The notes under the pieces are model-generated. The model saw only the letters and a list, made by a program, of their open reading frames with translations. It searched no databases and was not told the origin of the DNA. The position numbers and the translations under genes are program-made. Below are positions 10,708-17,808 of a DNA stretch of 37,744 nucleotides, in pieces. This DNA is from Paratractidigestivibacter sp963649365. GTDB lineage: Bacteria > Actinomycetota > Coriobacteriia > Coriobacteriales > Atopobiaceae. The stretch spans positions 1 through 37,744 of the forward strand of contig CAVJHQ010000012.1 in NCBI GenBank assembly GCA_963649365.1, given 5' to 3'. Every line of letters begins with the position of its first letter. Positions within the stretch are counted from its first letter, which is position 1.

Positions 10708-11889
10708 ATGAGCATTAACGAGAAGAGCTACGCGTACGGCGCGTCCAAGTCGTCCATCCGCGAGATCGCGGCGTACGGCGCGGCCCGCAAGGCCCAGATC
10801 GGCGCCGAGAACGTCTTCGACTTCAGCCTCGGCAACCCCTCGATCCCCGCTCCCGAGGCCGTGAAGCAGTCCATCGCCCGCTCGCTCGAGCTGCCCGCCA
10901 CCGAGCTCCACGGCTACACCGCAGCCCCCGGCATGCCCGCCGCCCGCGAGGCCGTGGCCGCGAGCCTGAACCGCCGGTTCGGCACCGACTACGCCGGCGG
11001 CGACGTGTACCTGACCTGCGGCGCCGCGGCGTCTCTTTCCATCACGTTCCACGCCGTGGTCAACCCCGGCGACGAGGTCGTCGTCATCGCGCCGTACTTC
11101 CCCGAGTACCGCGTGTGGATCGAGACCGCGGGCGCGACCTGCGTCGAGGTCATGGCCGACGCCGCCACGTTCCAGATCGACGTCGACGCCGTGGCCGCGG
11201 CCGTCAACGAGCGCACGAAGGCCGTGATCATCAACTCGCCGAACAACCCGGTCGGCTCCGTCTACGCCGAGCAGAACCTGCGCGACCTCGCGGCCGCCCT
11301 CGCCGACGCCGAGAAGCGCCTGGGCACGCAGATCTACCTCGTGGCCGACGAGCCCTACCGCGAGATCACCTACGGCGCCGACGTGCCGTGGGTCCCGGCC
11401 ATCTACGACCGGACCATCGTGTGCTACAGCTACTCCAAGAGCCTCTCGCTGCCGGGCGAGCGCATCGGCTGGATCCTCGTGCCGAACACGAACCCCGACC
11501 ACGACCGTCTGGTGCTCGCCGTCGCCGGCGCGGGCCGCAAGCTGGGCTTTGTTTGCGCCCCGGCGCTCTTCCAGCGCGTGGTCATCGACTGCATCGACGA
11601 GCCGTCCGATGTCGAGGCCTACGCGAAGAACCGCGAGGCGCTCACGCGCGGCCTCTCCGAGCTCGGCTACGAGTACATCGAGCCCCAGGGCGCGTTCTAC
11701 CTCTGGGTCAAGGCGCTCGAGCCCGACGCGAACGCCTTCTTCGAGCGCGCGAAGGCCCTGGAGCTTCTCCCCGTGCCGTCCGACTCCTTCGGCTGCCCCG
11801 GCTGGGTCCGCGTCGGCTACTGCGTGAGCTACGAGACCATCGTCAACTCCATGCCGGCCTGGAAGAAGCTCGCGGAGAGCTATCGATAA
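10708..11889 (+). CDS. PLP-dependent class I/II aminotransferase
   Basis: The 393-residue enzyme has the fold-type I aminotransferase pattern: FSLGNPSIPAP near the N-terminus, YTAAPGMPAAREAVA, INSPNNPVGSVY, VADEPYREI, and the PLP lysine in YSYSKSLSLPGERIGW. Length is normal. The start follows AAGGAG with good spacing and lies 34 bases after ftsH, so the two may be cotranscribed. Substrate cannot be read from sequence; an aspartate- or aromatic-type amino donor is likely. It ends 127 bases before an amino-acid transporter operon, which fits a role in amino-acid catabolism but does not prove it. Confidence 0.9.
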   Translation: MSINEKSYAYGASKSSIREIAAYGAARKAQIGAENVFDFSLGNPSIPAPEAVKQSIARSLELPATELHGYTAAPGMPAAREAVAASLNRRFGTDYAGGDVYLTCGAAASLSITFHAVVNPGDEVVVIAPYFPEYRVWIETAGATCVEVMADAATFQIDVDAVAAAVNERTKAVIINSPNNPVGSVYAEQNLRDLAAALADAEKRLGTQIYLVADEPYREITYGADVPWVPAIYDRTIVCYSYSKSLSLPGERIGWILVPNTNPDHDRLVLAVAGAGRKLGFVCAPALFQRVVIDCIDEPSDVEAYAKNREALTRGLSELGYEYIEPQGAFYLWVKALEPDANAFFERAKALELLPVPSDSFGCPGWVRVGYCVSYETIVNSMPAWKKLAESYR

Positions 11890-11960
11890 CTGTCGATAGC
11901 GAGGGCCGCCGTCCGCCTCGCATCGTTCCGAGCATGTTACGTCCCCTCGGTTGTTGAATT

Positions 11961-11993
11961 CCTAGCAAACTACTAGGCTTATAGTTCGCTAGG
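11961..11993 (+). promoter_or_regulatory. 12-N9-12 inverted repeat operator of the amino-acid transporter
   Basis: CCTAGCAAACTA (11961-11972) and TAGTTCGCTAGG (11982-11993) form an inverted repeat with one mismatch and a 9-base spacer. A -10-like TATAGT (11980-11985) lies in the right half. The 17-base block at 11961 (CCTAGCAAACTACTAGG) matches 13 of 17 positions of the reverse complement of 19767-19783, in front of the binding-protein gene, suggesting one regulator for both parts. Confidence 0.6.
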
Positions 11994-12016
11994 TTAGCAA
12001 CTGAGGGGATTTTGTT

Positions 12017-12676
12017 TTGGACTTTGAGGCAATGGCGGAGTACCTTCCGCTGTACAAAGACGCGGCGCTGCTCACGCTGGGCATCGGCTGGGCGGGCATC
12101 GCCGGCGCGATCGTCATCGGCCTGGCCGTGGCGCTCGTCATCCATTTCCGAGTGCCGGTCGCGCGCCAGCTTTGCCGCGCCTACGTGGAGCTCTTCCGCA
12201 ATACGCCGCTGCTCATCCAGCTGTTCTTCTTCTACTTCGGCCTGCCGCGCTTCGGCTTCTCCATCACGCCGCAGTTCTGCGGCGCCTTCGGCCTCGCGCT
12301 CCACGGCGGCGCGTACATGGCCGAGTCGTTCCGCTCCGGCTTCGAGTCCGTCGACCGCATCCAGCGCGAGACCTCGCTCGCCCTCGGGCTCACGCCCCTG
12401 CAGGCCGTGCGCTACGTGATCCTGCCCCAGGCCGTCACGCTCTCGTTCCCGTCCTTCGTGGCCAACGTGATCTTCCTGCTCAAGGAGACGAGCGTGTTCT
12501 CCGCCATCTCCCTCATGGACCTCATGTTCGTGACCAAGGACCTCATGGGCCTCTACTACCGCACGACCGAGTGCCTGACCATGCTCGTCCTGTTCTACCT
12601 GGTCATCCTTGTGCCGGTAAGCGTCGCCGGCAGCGTCATCGAGAGGAGGCTGCGCTATGGAAGCTTTGGGAATTGA
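12017..12676 (+). CDS. Amino-acid ABC transporter permease
   Basis: The 219-residue HisM/GlnP-type integral membrane protein belongs to the polar amino-acid uptake family. It has several hydrophobic helices, VELFRNTPLLIQLFFFYFGLP in the middle and the EAA loop GLTPLQAVRYVILPQA that contacts the ATPase. The chosen start is TTG at 12017, eight bases after GAGGGG; an ATG five codons later has no well-spaced ribosome site. The next permease gene overlaps it by 20 bases. The operon continues with an ATPase at 13335, and the cognate binding protein now lies at 19865 beyond an inserted module. Confidence 0.9.
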   Translation: MDFEAMAEYLPLYKDAALLTLGIGWAGIAGAIVIGLAVALVIHFRVPVARQLCRAYVELFRNTPLLIQLFFFYFGLPRFGFSITPQFCGAFGLALHGGAYMAESFRSGFESVDRIQRETSLALGLTPLQAVRYVILPQAVTLSFPSFVANVIFLLKETSVFSAISLMDLMFVTKDLMGLYYRTTECLTMLVLFYLVILVPVSVAGSVIERRLRYGSFGN

Positions 12677-13331
12677 TGTTCTGTTCAAGGGCTCGAACGC
12701 GGTGCGCCTGCTCCAGGGGCTCTGGATCGCCGTGCAGATCAGCGGCATCTCCGTGGCGCTCTCCATCGTGCTCGGCGTGCTTCTTGGCATCTTCATGATG
12801 TGGAAGAACCCCGTGGCGCGCGTGATCAGCCGCCTCTACCTCGAGATCGTCCGCATCATGCCGCAGCTCGCGCTTCTCTACATCGTGTTCTTCGGCGCCA
12901 CGCGTGTGCTCGGCATCAACCTCACCGCGGAGTTCTCGGCCATCATTGTCTTTACCTTCTGGGGCACGGGCGAGATGGGCGACCTCGTGCGCGGCGCGCT
13001 GGCGAGCACCCCGCGCCACCAGTACGAGAGCGCCGCCGCCCTCGGCCTTACGCGCGCACAGGCCTACCGCCATGTCATCATCCCGCAGGCCGTGCGCCGG
13101 CTCGTGCCCGCCGCCATCAACCTGGTGACGCGCATGGTCAAGACGACCTCGCTGCTGCTCATGATCGGCATCATCGAGATGATGAAGGTCGGCCAGCAGA
13201 TCATTGAGGCCAACCGTATGACCTCGCCGAACGCCGTATTCGGCATCTACGGCACCATCATGCTCCTGTACTTTGCCGTGTGCTGGCCCATCAGCCTGCT
13301 CGCGAATCACCTTTCGAAGAAGTGGAACTAG
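12657..13331 (+). CDS. Amino-acid ABC transporter permease (second subunit)
   Basis: The 224-residue partner of the preceding permease has the same fold: YLEIVRIMPQLALLYIVFFG and the EAA loop GLTRAQAYRHVIIPQAVRRL. Two different permeases imply a heterodimeric channel, as in HisQM. The ATG follows GAGAGGAGG inside the upstream gene (20-base overlap), which indicates translational coupling. The ATPase gene begins three bases after its stop. Confidence 0.9.
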   Translation: MEALGIDVLFKGSNAVRLLQGLWIAVQISGISVALSIVLGVLLGIFMMWKNPVARVISRLYLEIVRIMPQLALLYIVFFGATRVLGINLTAEFSAIIVFTFWGTGEMGDLVRGALASTPRHQYESAAALGLTRAQAYRHVIIPQAVRRLVPAAINLVTRMVKTTSLLLMIGIIEMMKVGQQIIEANRMTSPNAVFGIYGTIMLLYFAVCWPISLLANHLSKKWN

Positions 13332-13334
13332 GAA

Positions 13335-14168
13335 ATGGCAGATAAGAACACCGCGGTAGACGCGAAAGCCGCCGAGGCGAACGCGAACGCCGTCCCGGCC
13401 ACAAACGCCGCCGAGGCCCTCCTCGAGGTCGAGCACCTGCACAAGGCCTATGGCGAGAAGGTCGTGCTCGAGGACATCTCGCTCACCGTCAAGCGCGGCG
13501 AGGTCGTCGTGATCATTGGCCCCTCCGGCTGCGGCAAGTCGACCTTCCTGCGTTGCCTGAACGCGCTCGAGCCCATCCAGGGCGGCAGTGTCCGCGTGGC
13601 CGGCGTCGAGGTCGGCGCCGATAAGCGCCAGCTCGTGGCCTTGCGCCAGAAGGTCGGCATGGTCTTCCAGAGCTATGACCTCTTCCCGCACATGACGGTG
13701 CTCGACAACATCACCCTCGCGCCGATGAAGGCTCGCGGGGTCGGGCGCGCCGAGGCCGAGGCCCAGGCCCGCGCCCTGCTCGAGCGCGTCGGGCTCTCCG
13801 ACAAGGCCGACAGCTTCCCGCGCATGCTCTCCGGCGGTCAGAAACAGCGCGTGGCCATCGCCCGCGCGCTCGCCATGGAGCCCGAGCTGCTGCTGCTCGA
13901 CGAGGTGACCGCCGCGCTCGACCCCGAGATGGTCCGCGAGGTCCTGGACGTCATTCTCGACCTGGCCCGCGAGGGCAAGACCATGGTCATCGTCACGCAC
14001 GAGATGCAGTTCGCACGCGCCGTGGCCGACCGCGTGCTCTTCTTCGACGGCGGCGGCATCGTCGAGCAGGACATCCCGGAGCGCTTCTTTGCGCATCCGC
14101 ATACCGAGCGTGCGCAGCGGTTCCTCCACACCTTCGAGTTCGACGCGGTGCGCACGCACGAGGCGTAA
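13335..14168 (+). CDS. Amino-acid ABC transporter ATPase, GlnQ-type
   Basis: The 277-residue ATPase powers the two upstream permeases. It has Walker A GPSGCGKST, a Q-loop (VGMVFQSYDLFPH), signature LSGGQKQR, Walker B LLLLDEVTAALDP and H-loop IVTHEM, all intact. An Ala-rich extension of about 30 residues precedes the ABC domain. The last residues AVRTHEA and the following 15 bases are duplicated exactly at the end of the histidine-kinase gene 5.4 kb downstream, which marks the left edge of an insertion. Confidence 0.93.
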   Translation: MADKNTAVDAKAAEANANAVPATNAAEALLEVEHLHKAYGEKVVLEDISLTVKRGEVVVIIGPSGCGKSTFLRCLNALEPIQGGSVRVAGVEVGADKRQLVALRQKVGMVFQSYDLFPHMTVLDNITLAPMKARGVGRAEAEAQARALLERVGLSDKADSFPRMLSGGQKQRVAIARALAMEPELLLLDEVTAALDPEMVREVLDVILDLAREGKTMVIVTHEMQFARAVADRVLFFDGGGIVEQDIPERFFAHPHTERAQRFLHTFEFDAVRTHEA

Positions 14169-14176
14169 GGCGGGCT
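14145..14176 (+). repeat. Direct repeat A, left copy (3' end of transporter ATPase gene)
   Basis: These 32 bases cover the last eight codons of the ATPase gene and eight bases beyond the stop. They are identical to 19535-19566 at the end of the histidine-kinase gene. Together with repeat B they bracket the accessory module. Confidence 0.95.
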
Positions 14177-14203
14177 GCGGCGGCGCTTTTGGCGGGGCCA
14201 GGA

Positions 14204-14351
14204 GCGCAAACTCTGACTTTTCGCACTTTAGAATCAAGCTTGGCGAGTAGCCGAGAGATTGGCGACGGCGTTTGCCCAGTTGGCAGGCGCCGTCGTTTCT
14301 ATGTCTACTTGCCGGACTCAATTTTAAAGTGCGAAATGTCAGAGTTTGTGC
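14204..14351. repeat. MITE-like element with 27-bp terminal inverted repeats
   Basis: Ends 14204-14230 and 14325-14351 are complementary with two mismatches; the outer end reads GCRCAAACTCTGAC. An inner palindrome (GACGGCG and CGCCGTC near 14263-14293) lets the whole 148 bases fold. It separates repeat A from repeat B in the left copy, whereas only 11 bases separate them in the right copy, so it is probably a separate, later insertion. Confidence 0.7.
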
Positions 14352-14395
14352 CTTGGGGCGCCTTGCCGGGCTACGAGAAGCCCGATTCCGTTGGC
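14352..14395 (+). repeat. Direct repeat B, left copy
   Basis: These 44 bases are identical to 19578-19621. They contain a small hairpin (CGGGCT-ACGAGA-AGCCCG) that may be the original terminator of the transporter ATPase gene. Confidence 0.95.
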
Positions 14396-14410
14396 TGCCT
14401 TAGCCAATCA

Positions 14411-14452
14411 GCTGCGTTAGCGTGATGACAAACGCGAGCATCACTGCGCAGC
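14411..14452 (-). terminator. Hairpin downstream of the leftward permease gene
   Basis: GCTGCG and GTGATG (14411-14427) pair with CATCAC and CGCAGC (14439-14452), with a small internal bulge. It lies 14 bases past the permease stop. There is no long T-run. Confidence 0.5.
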
Positions 14453-14465
14453 GAGCCCGACGTTG

Positions 14466-15191
14466 TTAAATACCATTGCGCAGGAACCTCTTCTTTGCGA
14501 TGTGTGCGATAAGCGCGCCTACGGTTAGTAGCGCGGCTGCATACACGAAGCATTCGCCGATGGCCGGGGCTTGTTCGGCAAAAAACATGCCTGCGTTCCG
14601 CACGTGGCCGATCGTCTCCGCATACAAGTCGCCGTTTTGGTCGAAGCACTGAATGATGGGGGCGACCCCCGGATTGCCGGCGACGGCGACCGAAGCACCC
14701 AGCCACCAGACCAAGTAGATGAAGTAAGCGTTCACGAACTTGCCGACGAGCAGGGCGACGCAACAAAACACGGCGAGATACGACACGAGCAGCGAGCTTA
14801 TCTGCAGCAGCATCCCCGCCCAAAGCGAAAAATCGCCGTACAGGACGCACATGACGCACGAGCAGAGAGCGTAAGCCGTGATGAGCCCGGCTGCCATGAC
14901 GATGACTTTGTGCAGGTAGAACCTCAGCGAATCGATGCCGAGGGAACGGTAGAAGAGCACGTGCTTATTGGCATAGTCGTTCGAAACGTAATGCATGGCA
15001 AACGCAGAGAGAATGAGTTGTCCGAACTGGCAATACACGGTATAGGTGCCCTCAAAGCAGTCGGCACAGCCGACCCCGTCGGGGTGTGCGGGCATCTGCC
15101 ATCCGTAGCCGCCCGCAACGAAGAGCGCGGTAAGACCAAAAGCAACGGCGAGGTAGCCGCTCCTCGCAAAGCGCTTGAATTCAAGCAGCAT
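14466..15191 (-). CDS. ABC-2-type membrane permease of the peptide arm
   Basis: The 241-residue protein has about six hydrophobic segments (for example LAVAFGLTALFVAGGYGW, VIVMAAGLITAYALC and SYLAVFCCVALLVGKFV) and a basic C-terminus. Size and topology match the permeases of peptide export or immunity ABC transporters. The gene starts two bases after the stop of the ATPase gene at 15194, so they should form one transporter. Its Cys-rich helices and an N-terminal extracytoplasmic loop with a GCADC pair are unusual. I find no closer family by eye. Confidence 0.75.
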   Translation of the reverse strand: MLLEFKRFARSGYLAVAFGLTALFVAGGYGWQMPAHPDGVGCADCFEGTYTVYCQFGQLILSAFAMHYVSNDYANKHVLFYRSLGIDSLRFYLHKVIVMAAGLITAYALCSCVMCVLYGDFSLWAGMLLQISSLLVSYLAVFCCVALLVGKFVNAYFIYLVWWLGASVAVAGNPGVAPIIQCFDQNGDLYAETIGHVRNAGMFFAEQAPAIGECFVYAAALLTVGALIAHIAKKRFLRNGI

Positions 15192-15193
15192 GG

Positions 15194-15826
15194 TTAAGCC
15201 ACCCCCATATAGCGCGCGATGAGCTCCTGCTTGCGCGCGATGGGCACGATTGCGCCGCCCTCAAGAAGGAAATAGTTCCCGCGGATGCGGTCGAGGTCGG
15301 AGAGCTCGTGCGTGATGTTTATCGACGTGATGCCCGGTTGATTCAGGTATTCGTCCAAGAACCCGCAGATCTCGCGCGCTGTCGTGCGGTCAAGCGCGTT
15401 CGTGACCTCGTCCAGGACGATGGTTCGCGGCTTGCCCGATAGGAAGAAGAGCAGCTTCATCTTTTGCCGCTGCCCGTCGCTCAGTTGGTAGAGCTTTGCG
15501 GATTTTGGTAGCCCGCCGATTGCGAGGCCATCCATTAGGCGGCCAAAGAGCTCTGTCTCCGCCCTGCCTTGGGCCAACTCGATGACGTCGGAGACGCGCA
15601 GGTCGCAAGGCACCTGGCTGTAGCTGCCGATGACTGTGACGGGCGGTTCCTCGTCGGTTACGCTGCCCTCGAAGGCGATGATTCCCGCAAGCGCCTTCGC
15701 GAGGGAGGACTTTCCCGCGCCGTTTTTTCCGAGCAGATGACTGACCCTGCCCTCCGGCAGCTCAACATTGACCGACTGCAGAATGCGGTGCTTTCCGTAA
15801 CGCAGCCCAAAGTCGATTAGGCGCAT
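15194..15826 (-). CDS. ABC transporter ATPase of the peptide arm
   Basis: The 210-residue ATPase starts with MRLIDFGLRYG at 15826, after AAGGAGA; five upstream codons in frame lack a ribosome site. It has Walker A LGKNGAGKSS, Q-loop SYSQVP, signature LSDGQRQK, Walker B TIVLDEVTNALD and H-loop ITHEL, so catalysis should be intact. It is short and has no C-terminal accessory domain. It lies between the 58-residue peptide gene upstream and the permease downstream, all on one strand, which suggests export of, or immunity to, the peptide. Confidence 0.88.
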   Translation of the reverse strand: MRLIDFGLRYGKHRILQSVNVELPEGRVSHLLGKNGAGKSSLAKALAGIIAFEGSVTDEEPPVTVIGSYSQVPCDLRVSDVIELAQGRAETELFGRLMDGLAIGGLPKSAKLYQLSDGQRQKMKLLFFLSGKPRTIVLDEVTNALDRTTAREICGFLDEYLNQPGITSINITHELSDLDRIRGNYFLLEGGAIVPIARKQELIARYMGVA

Positions 15827-15849
15827 GGCGTCTCCTTTCAAGGTGGTGG

Positions 15850-15868
15850 CCGGGCGTAATCTGCCCGG
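15850..15868 (-). promoter_or_regulatory. Hairpin between peptide gene and its transporter
   Basis: CCGGGC (15850-15855) pairs with GCCCGG (15863-15868) around a 7-base loop, 23 bases past the peptide stop codon and without a T-run. Such hairpins after precursor-peptide genes often attenuate transcription or protect the mRNA, so that the peptide is made in excess over the transporter. That role is inferred here. Confidence 0.5.
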
Positions 15869-15890
15869 GCGTCACGTGCATTCGTTGGGC

Positions 15891-16067
15891 CTAGAAGCCG
15901 ACGATTGCGGCGTTCACGTTGAAAATGAAGTAGACGGGGCTTTCGATGTCCTCGAGCTTGAAGTCGCGCAGTGCCTTCTCCATTTCCGCCTGCTTTGCGG
16001 CATCGCGCTCGACGAAATCGGTGATTTTGAAGGAAGCGCCGTTATGGCGCTCGTTATGTGTTTGCAC
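15891..16067 (-). CDS. 58-residue peptide, candidate exported or precursor peptide
   Basis: A GTG start at 16067 lies five bases after the strong ribosome site AAGGAGAG (16073-16080); no ATG is available. The product begins MQTHNERHNGASFKITDF. It then has a charged, helix-prone middle (VERDAAKQAEMEKALRDFKLEDIES) and ends in a hydrophobic tail (PVYFIFNVNAAIVGF). The layout of charged leader plus uncharged core, with DFKLEDIES at the joint, recalls ribosomally made precursor peptides. There is no Cys and almost no Ser or Thr in the tail, and no modification enzyme nearby, so a lanthipeptide is unlikely. It is the first gene of the leftward arm and is separated from the ABC genes by a hairpin. 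It may be a signalling peptide, a bacteriocin precursor, or merely a small membrane-active protein. Confidence 0.65.
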   Translation of the reverse strand: MQTHNERHNGASFKITDFVERDAAKQAEMEKALRDFKLEDIESPVYFIFNVNAAIVGF

Positions 16068-16126
16068 TGCCTCTCTCCTTACGGCTATGGTTGATTCCTG
16101 GACCCGCGGTACGCCGCTGGTCAGAG

Positions 16127-16179
16127 TCTATAGAGGGGGTTTTAAGGGGGCCTAAGCCAGGGCTTAAGAAAGTCATAAG
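16127..16179. promoter_or_regulatory. Divergent control region of the accessory module
   Basis: Between the peptide gene and the regulator gene lie a palindromic -10-like TCTATAGA (16127-16134), an inverted repeat CCTAAGCC (16151-16158) / GGCTTAAG (16161-16168), and a direct repeat CTTAAG/CATAAG with 11-base period (16163-16179). Eleven-base direct repeats are typical OmpR-family sites. The inverted repeat overlaps the -35 position of a leftward promoter that uses TATAGA, so the regulator could activate the peptide operon. Confidence 0.45.
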
Positions 16180-16220
16180 TCATGGACCCGGCTTTTCTGT
16201 GCCGAAGGACGGCGGTTGAG

Positions 16221-16907
16221 ATGGCAGCGATTCTTGTTGTTGAAGACGACGGGGAGATAAACGCGATCGTGCGCGAGCGCCTGTCCGCGGCAGGCCATGT
16301 CTGCGAGCCGGCGTATTCCGGGACCGAGGCCCTCAGGTTGCTTGCGGGCGGCAGCTATGACCTTGTTATCTGCGACTTGATGCTCCCCGGGGCTCCGGGC
16401 GAGGAGGTCGTTAAAGCGGCCCGTTCGCATCACACCCCCTTAATCGTCGTTTCTGCGCGCGCCGACATATCGGATAAGGTTTTCCTGCTCGAGCTCGGCG
16501 CGAACGATTACCTCACCAAGCCGTTCGATCTGGAGGAGCTGCAGGCCCGGGTCGCGGTGCAGCTTCGGGGCGCTTCGCCTCTGCCTTCGGGGGAGAACGG
16601 CAAGCTACGGGTGGGCGCGTGGATGGTGGACCCCGGTGCCCGGACGCTTGTCGTGTCTGGCGAGGAGGTTGCGCTCACTCGCATCGAGTACAACATCACC
16701 GAGGTTCTTGCCCGACACCCCAACCGTGTATTCACGAGGCCCGAGCTGTTCGAGGCGGCTTGGGGAGAGCCGTACCGCGAGGATGCCAATACCGTGAACG
16801 TCCATGTGTCGACGCTGCGCGCCAAGTTGAAGCACACGGGTACCGATCGCTACCTGCGGACGGTATGGGGCGTCGGGTTCAAGCTCGTGCCTGAGGACAG
16901 GGTGTAA
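16221..16907 (+). CDS. OmpR/PhoB-family response regulator
   Basis: The 228-residue protein starts at MAAILVVEDDGEI; this gives normal family length, whereas the ATG at 16182 lacks a ribosome site. The receiver domain has the acidic pair EDD, phospho-acceptor Asp in LVICDLMLPG and switch Lys in YLTKPFD. A winged-helix DNA-binding domain follows from about residue 130 (LTRIEYNITEVLARHPNRVF and NTVNVHVSTLRAKL with the recognition helix). It is followed one base after its stop by an ABC ATPase, then a permease and the kinase, the arrangement of antimicrobial-peptide sensing and resistance loci. The likely target is the intergenic repeat region at 16127-16179. Confidence 0.93.
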   Translation: MAAILVVEDDGEINAIVRERLSAAGHVCEPAYSGTEALRLLAGGSYDLVICDLMLPGAPGEEVVKAARSHHTPLIVVSARADISDKVFLLELGANDYLTKPFDLEELQARVAVQLRGASPLPSGENGKLRVGAWMVDPGARTLVVSGEEVALTRIEYNITEVLARHPNRVFTRPELFEAAWGEPYREDANTVNVHVSTLRAKLKHTGTDRYLRTVWGVGFKLVPEDRV

Positions 16908-16908
16908 G

Positions 16909-17808
16909 GTGGCTGCTCTCGAGCTCGAGGACATAACGGCCGGTCGACGTGGGCGAGAAGTGCTGGTGGGAGCGAATCTTACCATCGAGAACGGCGACGT
17001 CTACCTCCTTGTCGGCAAACCCGGCGCCGGTAAGACGAGCCTGTTGGGCATCGCGTCTGGTCAGGCGGTCCCAAAATCCGGCAACGTTCGTCTCTATGGC
17101 TGCAGCTATGCGCGGCATGCCCGGCGCGTGGGGGCCGTTGTGGGCCGCCCGACCTTCTTTACTGAACTCACCGTCAGGGACAACCTTATGCTTCGCGCGA
17201 TCTCGCTCGGAGTCCCCAACGCCGAAGACGTTGTCGAAGAGACTCTGGCCCGCTTTGCGCTTCAGGCCAGCGCAGGCGTCAAGGTGGGGGCGCTTCCGGC
17301 CGGCTCACGCGCGTGGCTCAGCTTGGGCTGGGCGCTCATTGGCTCTCCTGACCTGCTGGTCCTTGACGATATTCTTTTGGGTCTCGACCCGATTGACCGC
17401 TCAAGAATGACGGCGGCGCTTCGGCTCCTTATTTCCGAGACGGGCGTAAGCATGCTCTTGGCGGCTCGAGAAGCGGTCCCGTTGATGTCGATCGCTACTC
17501 GCATCGGGGTTCTTGCCAATGGTCGCGTCGGACGCGAATACACCCCGGATGAGCTGCGTCGCGCCTTGAGGGGGAGGGTGCGTGTGAGGACGTCAAACAT
17601 AGAGACGACCTTGGCCCGATTGGAGGGCGAGCTTTTGGGGGCTGATATCGTGCTTTCCGACAGCGGGTCGCTTGAAATCGCGGGGAGCAGTCTGGACGAA
17701 GTCTCAAAGCTCCTCGACCGCTTCCCAGGGCGTATTGTGGAGCTCGCTGAGGTAGGCGTGCTTGTCGAGGACCTGGACTATTTTGGCGAGGAGGCGCCGA
17801 GATGTTGA
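16909..17808 (+). CDS. Degenerate ABC ATPase of the sensing arm
   Basis: The 299-residue protein starts at GTG just after the regulator's TAA. Walker A is good (GKPGAGKTS), but other catalytic motifs deviate. The Q-loop reads AVVGRPTFF with no Gln. The signature is LPAGSRAWLSLG instead of LSGGQ. Walker B is LLVLDDILLGLDP, with Asp where the catalytic Glu is expected. The H-loop His is replaced (MLLAAREAVPL instead of SSHxLxE). Overall layout, including an 80-residue C-terminal domain, matches the LanF/BcrA-type ATPases. It probably binds ATP but hydrolyses slowly, which would suit a sensor more than a pump. Its start and that of the permease overlap neighbouring stops, so the operon is tightly coupled. 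Confidence 0.82.
   Translation: MAALELEDITAGRRGREVLVGANLTIENGDVYLLVGKPGAGKTSLLGIASGQAVPKSGNVRLYGCSYARHARRVGAVVGRPTFFTELTVRDNLMLRAISLGVPNAEDVVEETLARFALQASAGVKVGALPAGSRAWLSLGWALIGSPDLLVLDDILLGLDPIDRSRMTAALRLLISETGVSMLLAAREAVPLMSIATRIGVLANGRVGREYTPDELRRALRGRVRVRTSNIETTLARLEGELLGADIVLSDSGSLEIAGSSLDEVSKLLDRFPGRIVELAEVGVLVEDLDYFGEEAPRC

Noticed and set aside
15891..16067. A lanthipeptide precursor
   Set aside because: The tail has no Cys and hardly any Ser/Thr, and no LanB, LanC or LanM is present.
16182..16220. Upstream ATG start of the response regulator
   Set aside because: No ribosome site is present and the 13 extra residues do not fit the family; the ATG at 16221 gives the normal length.
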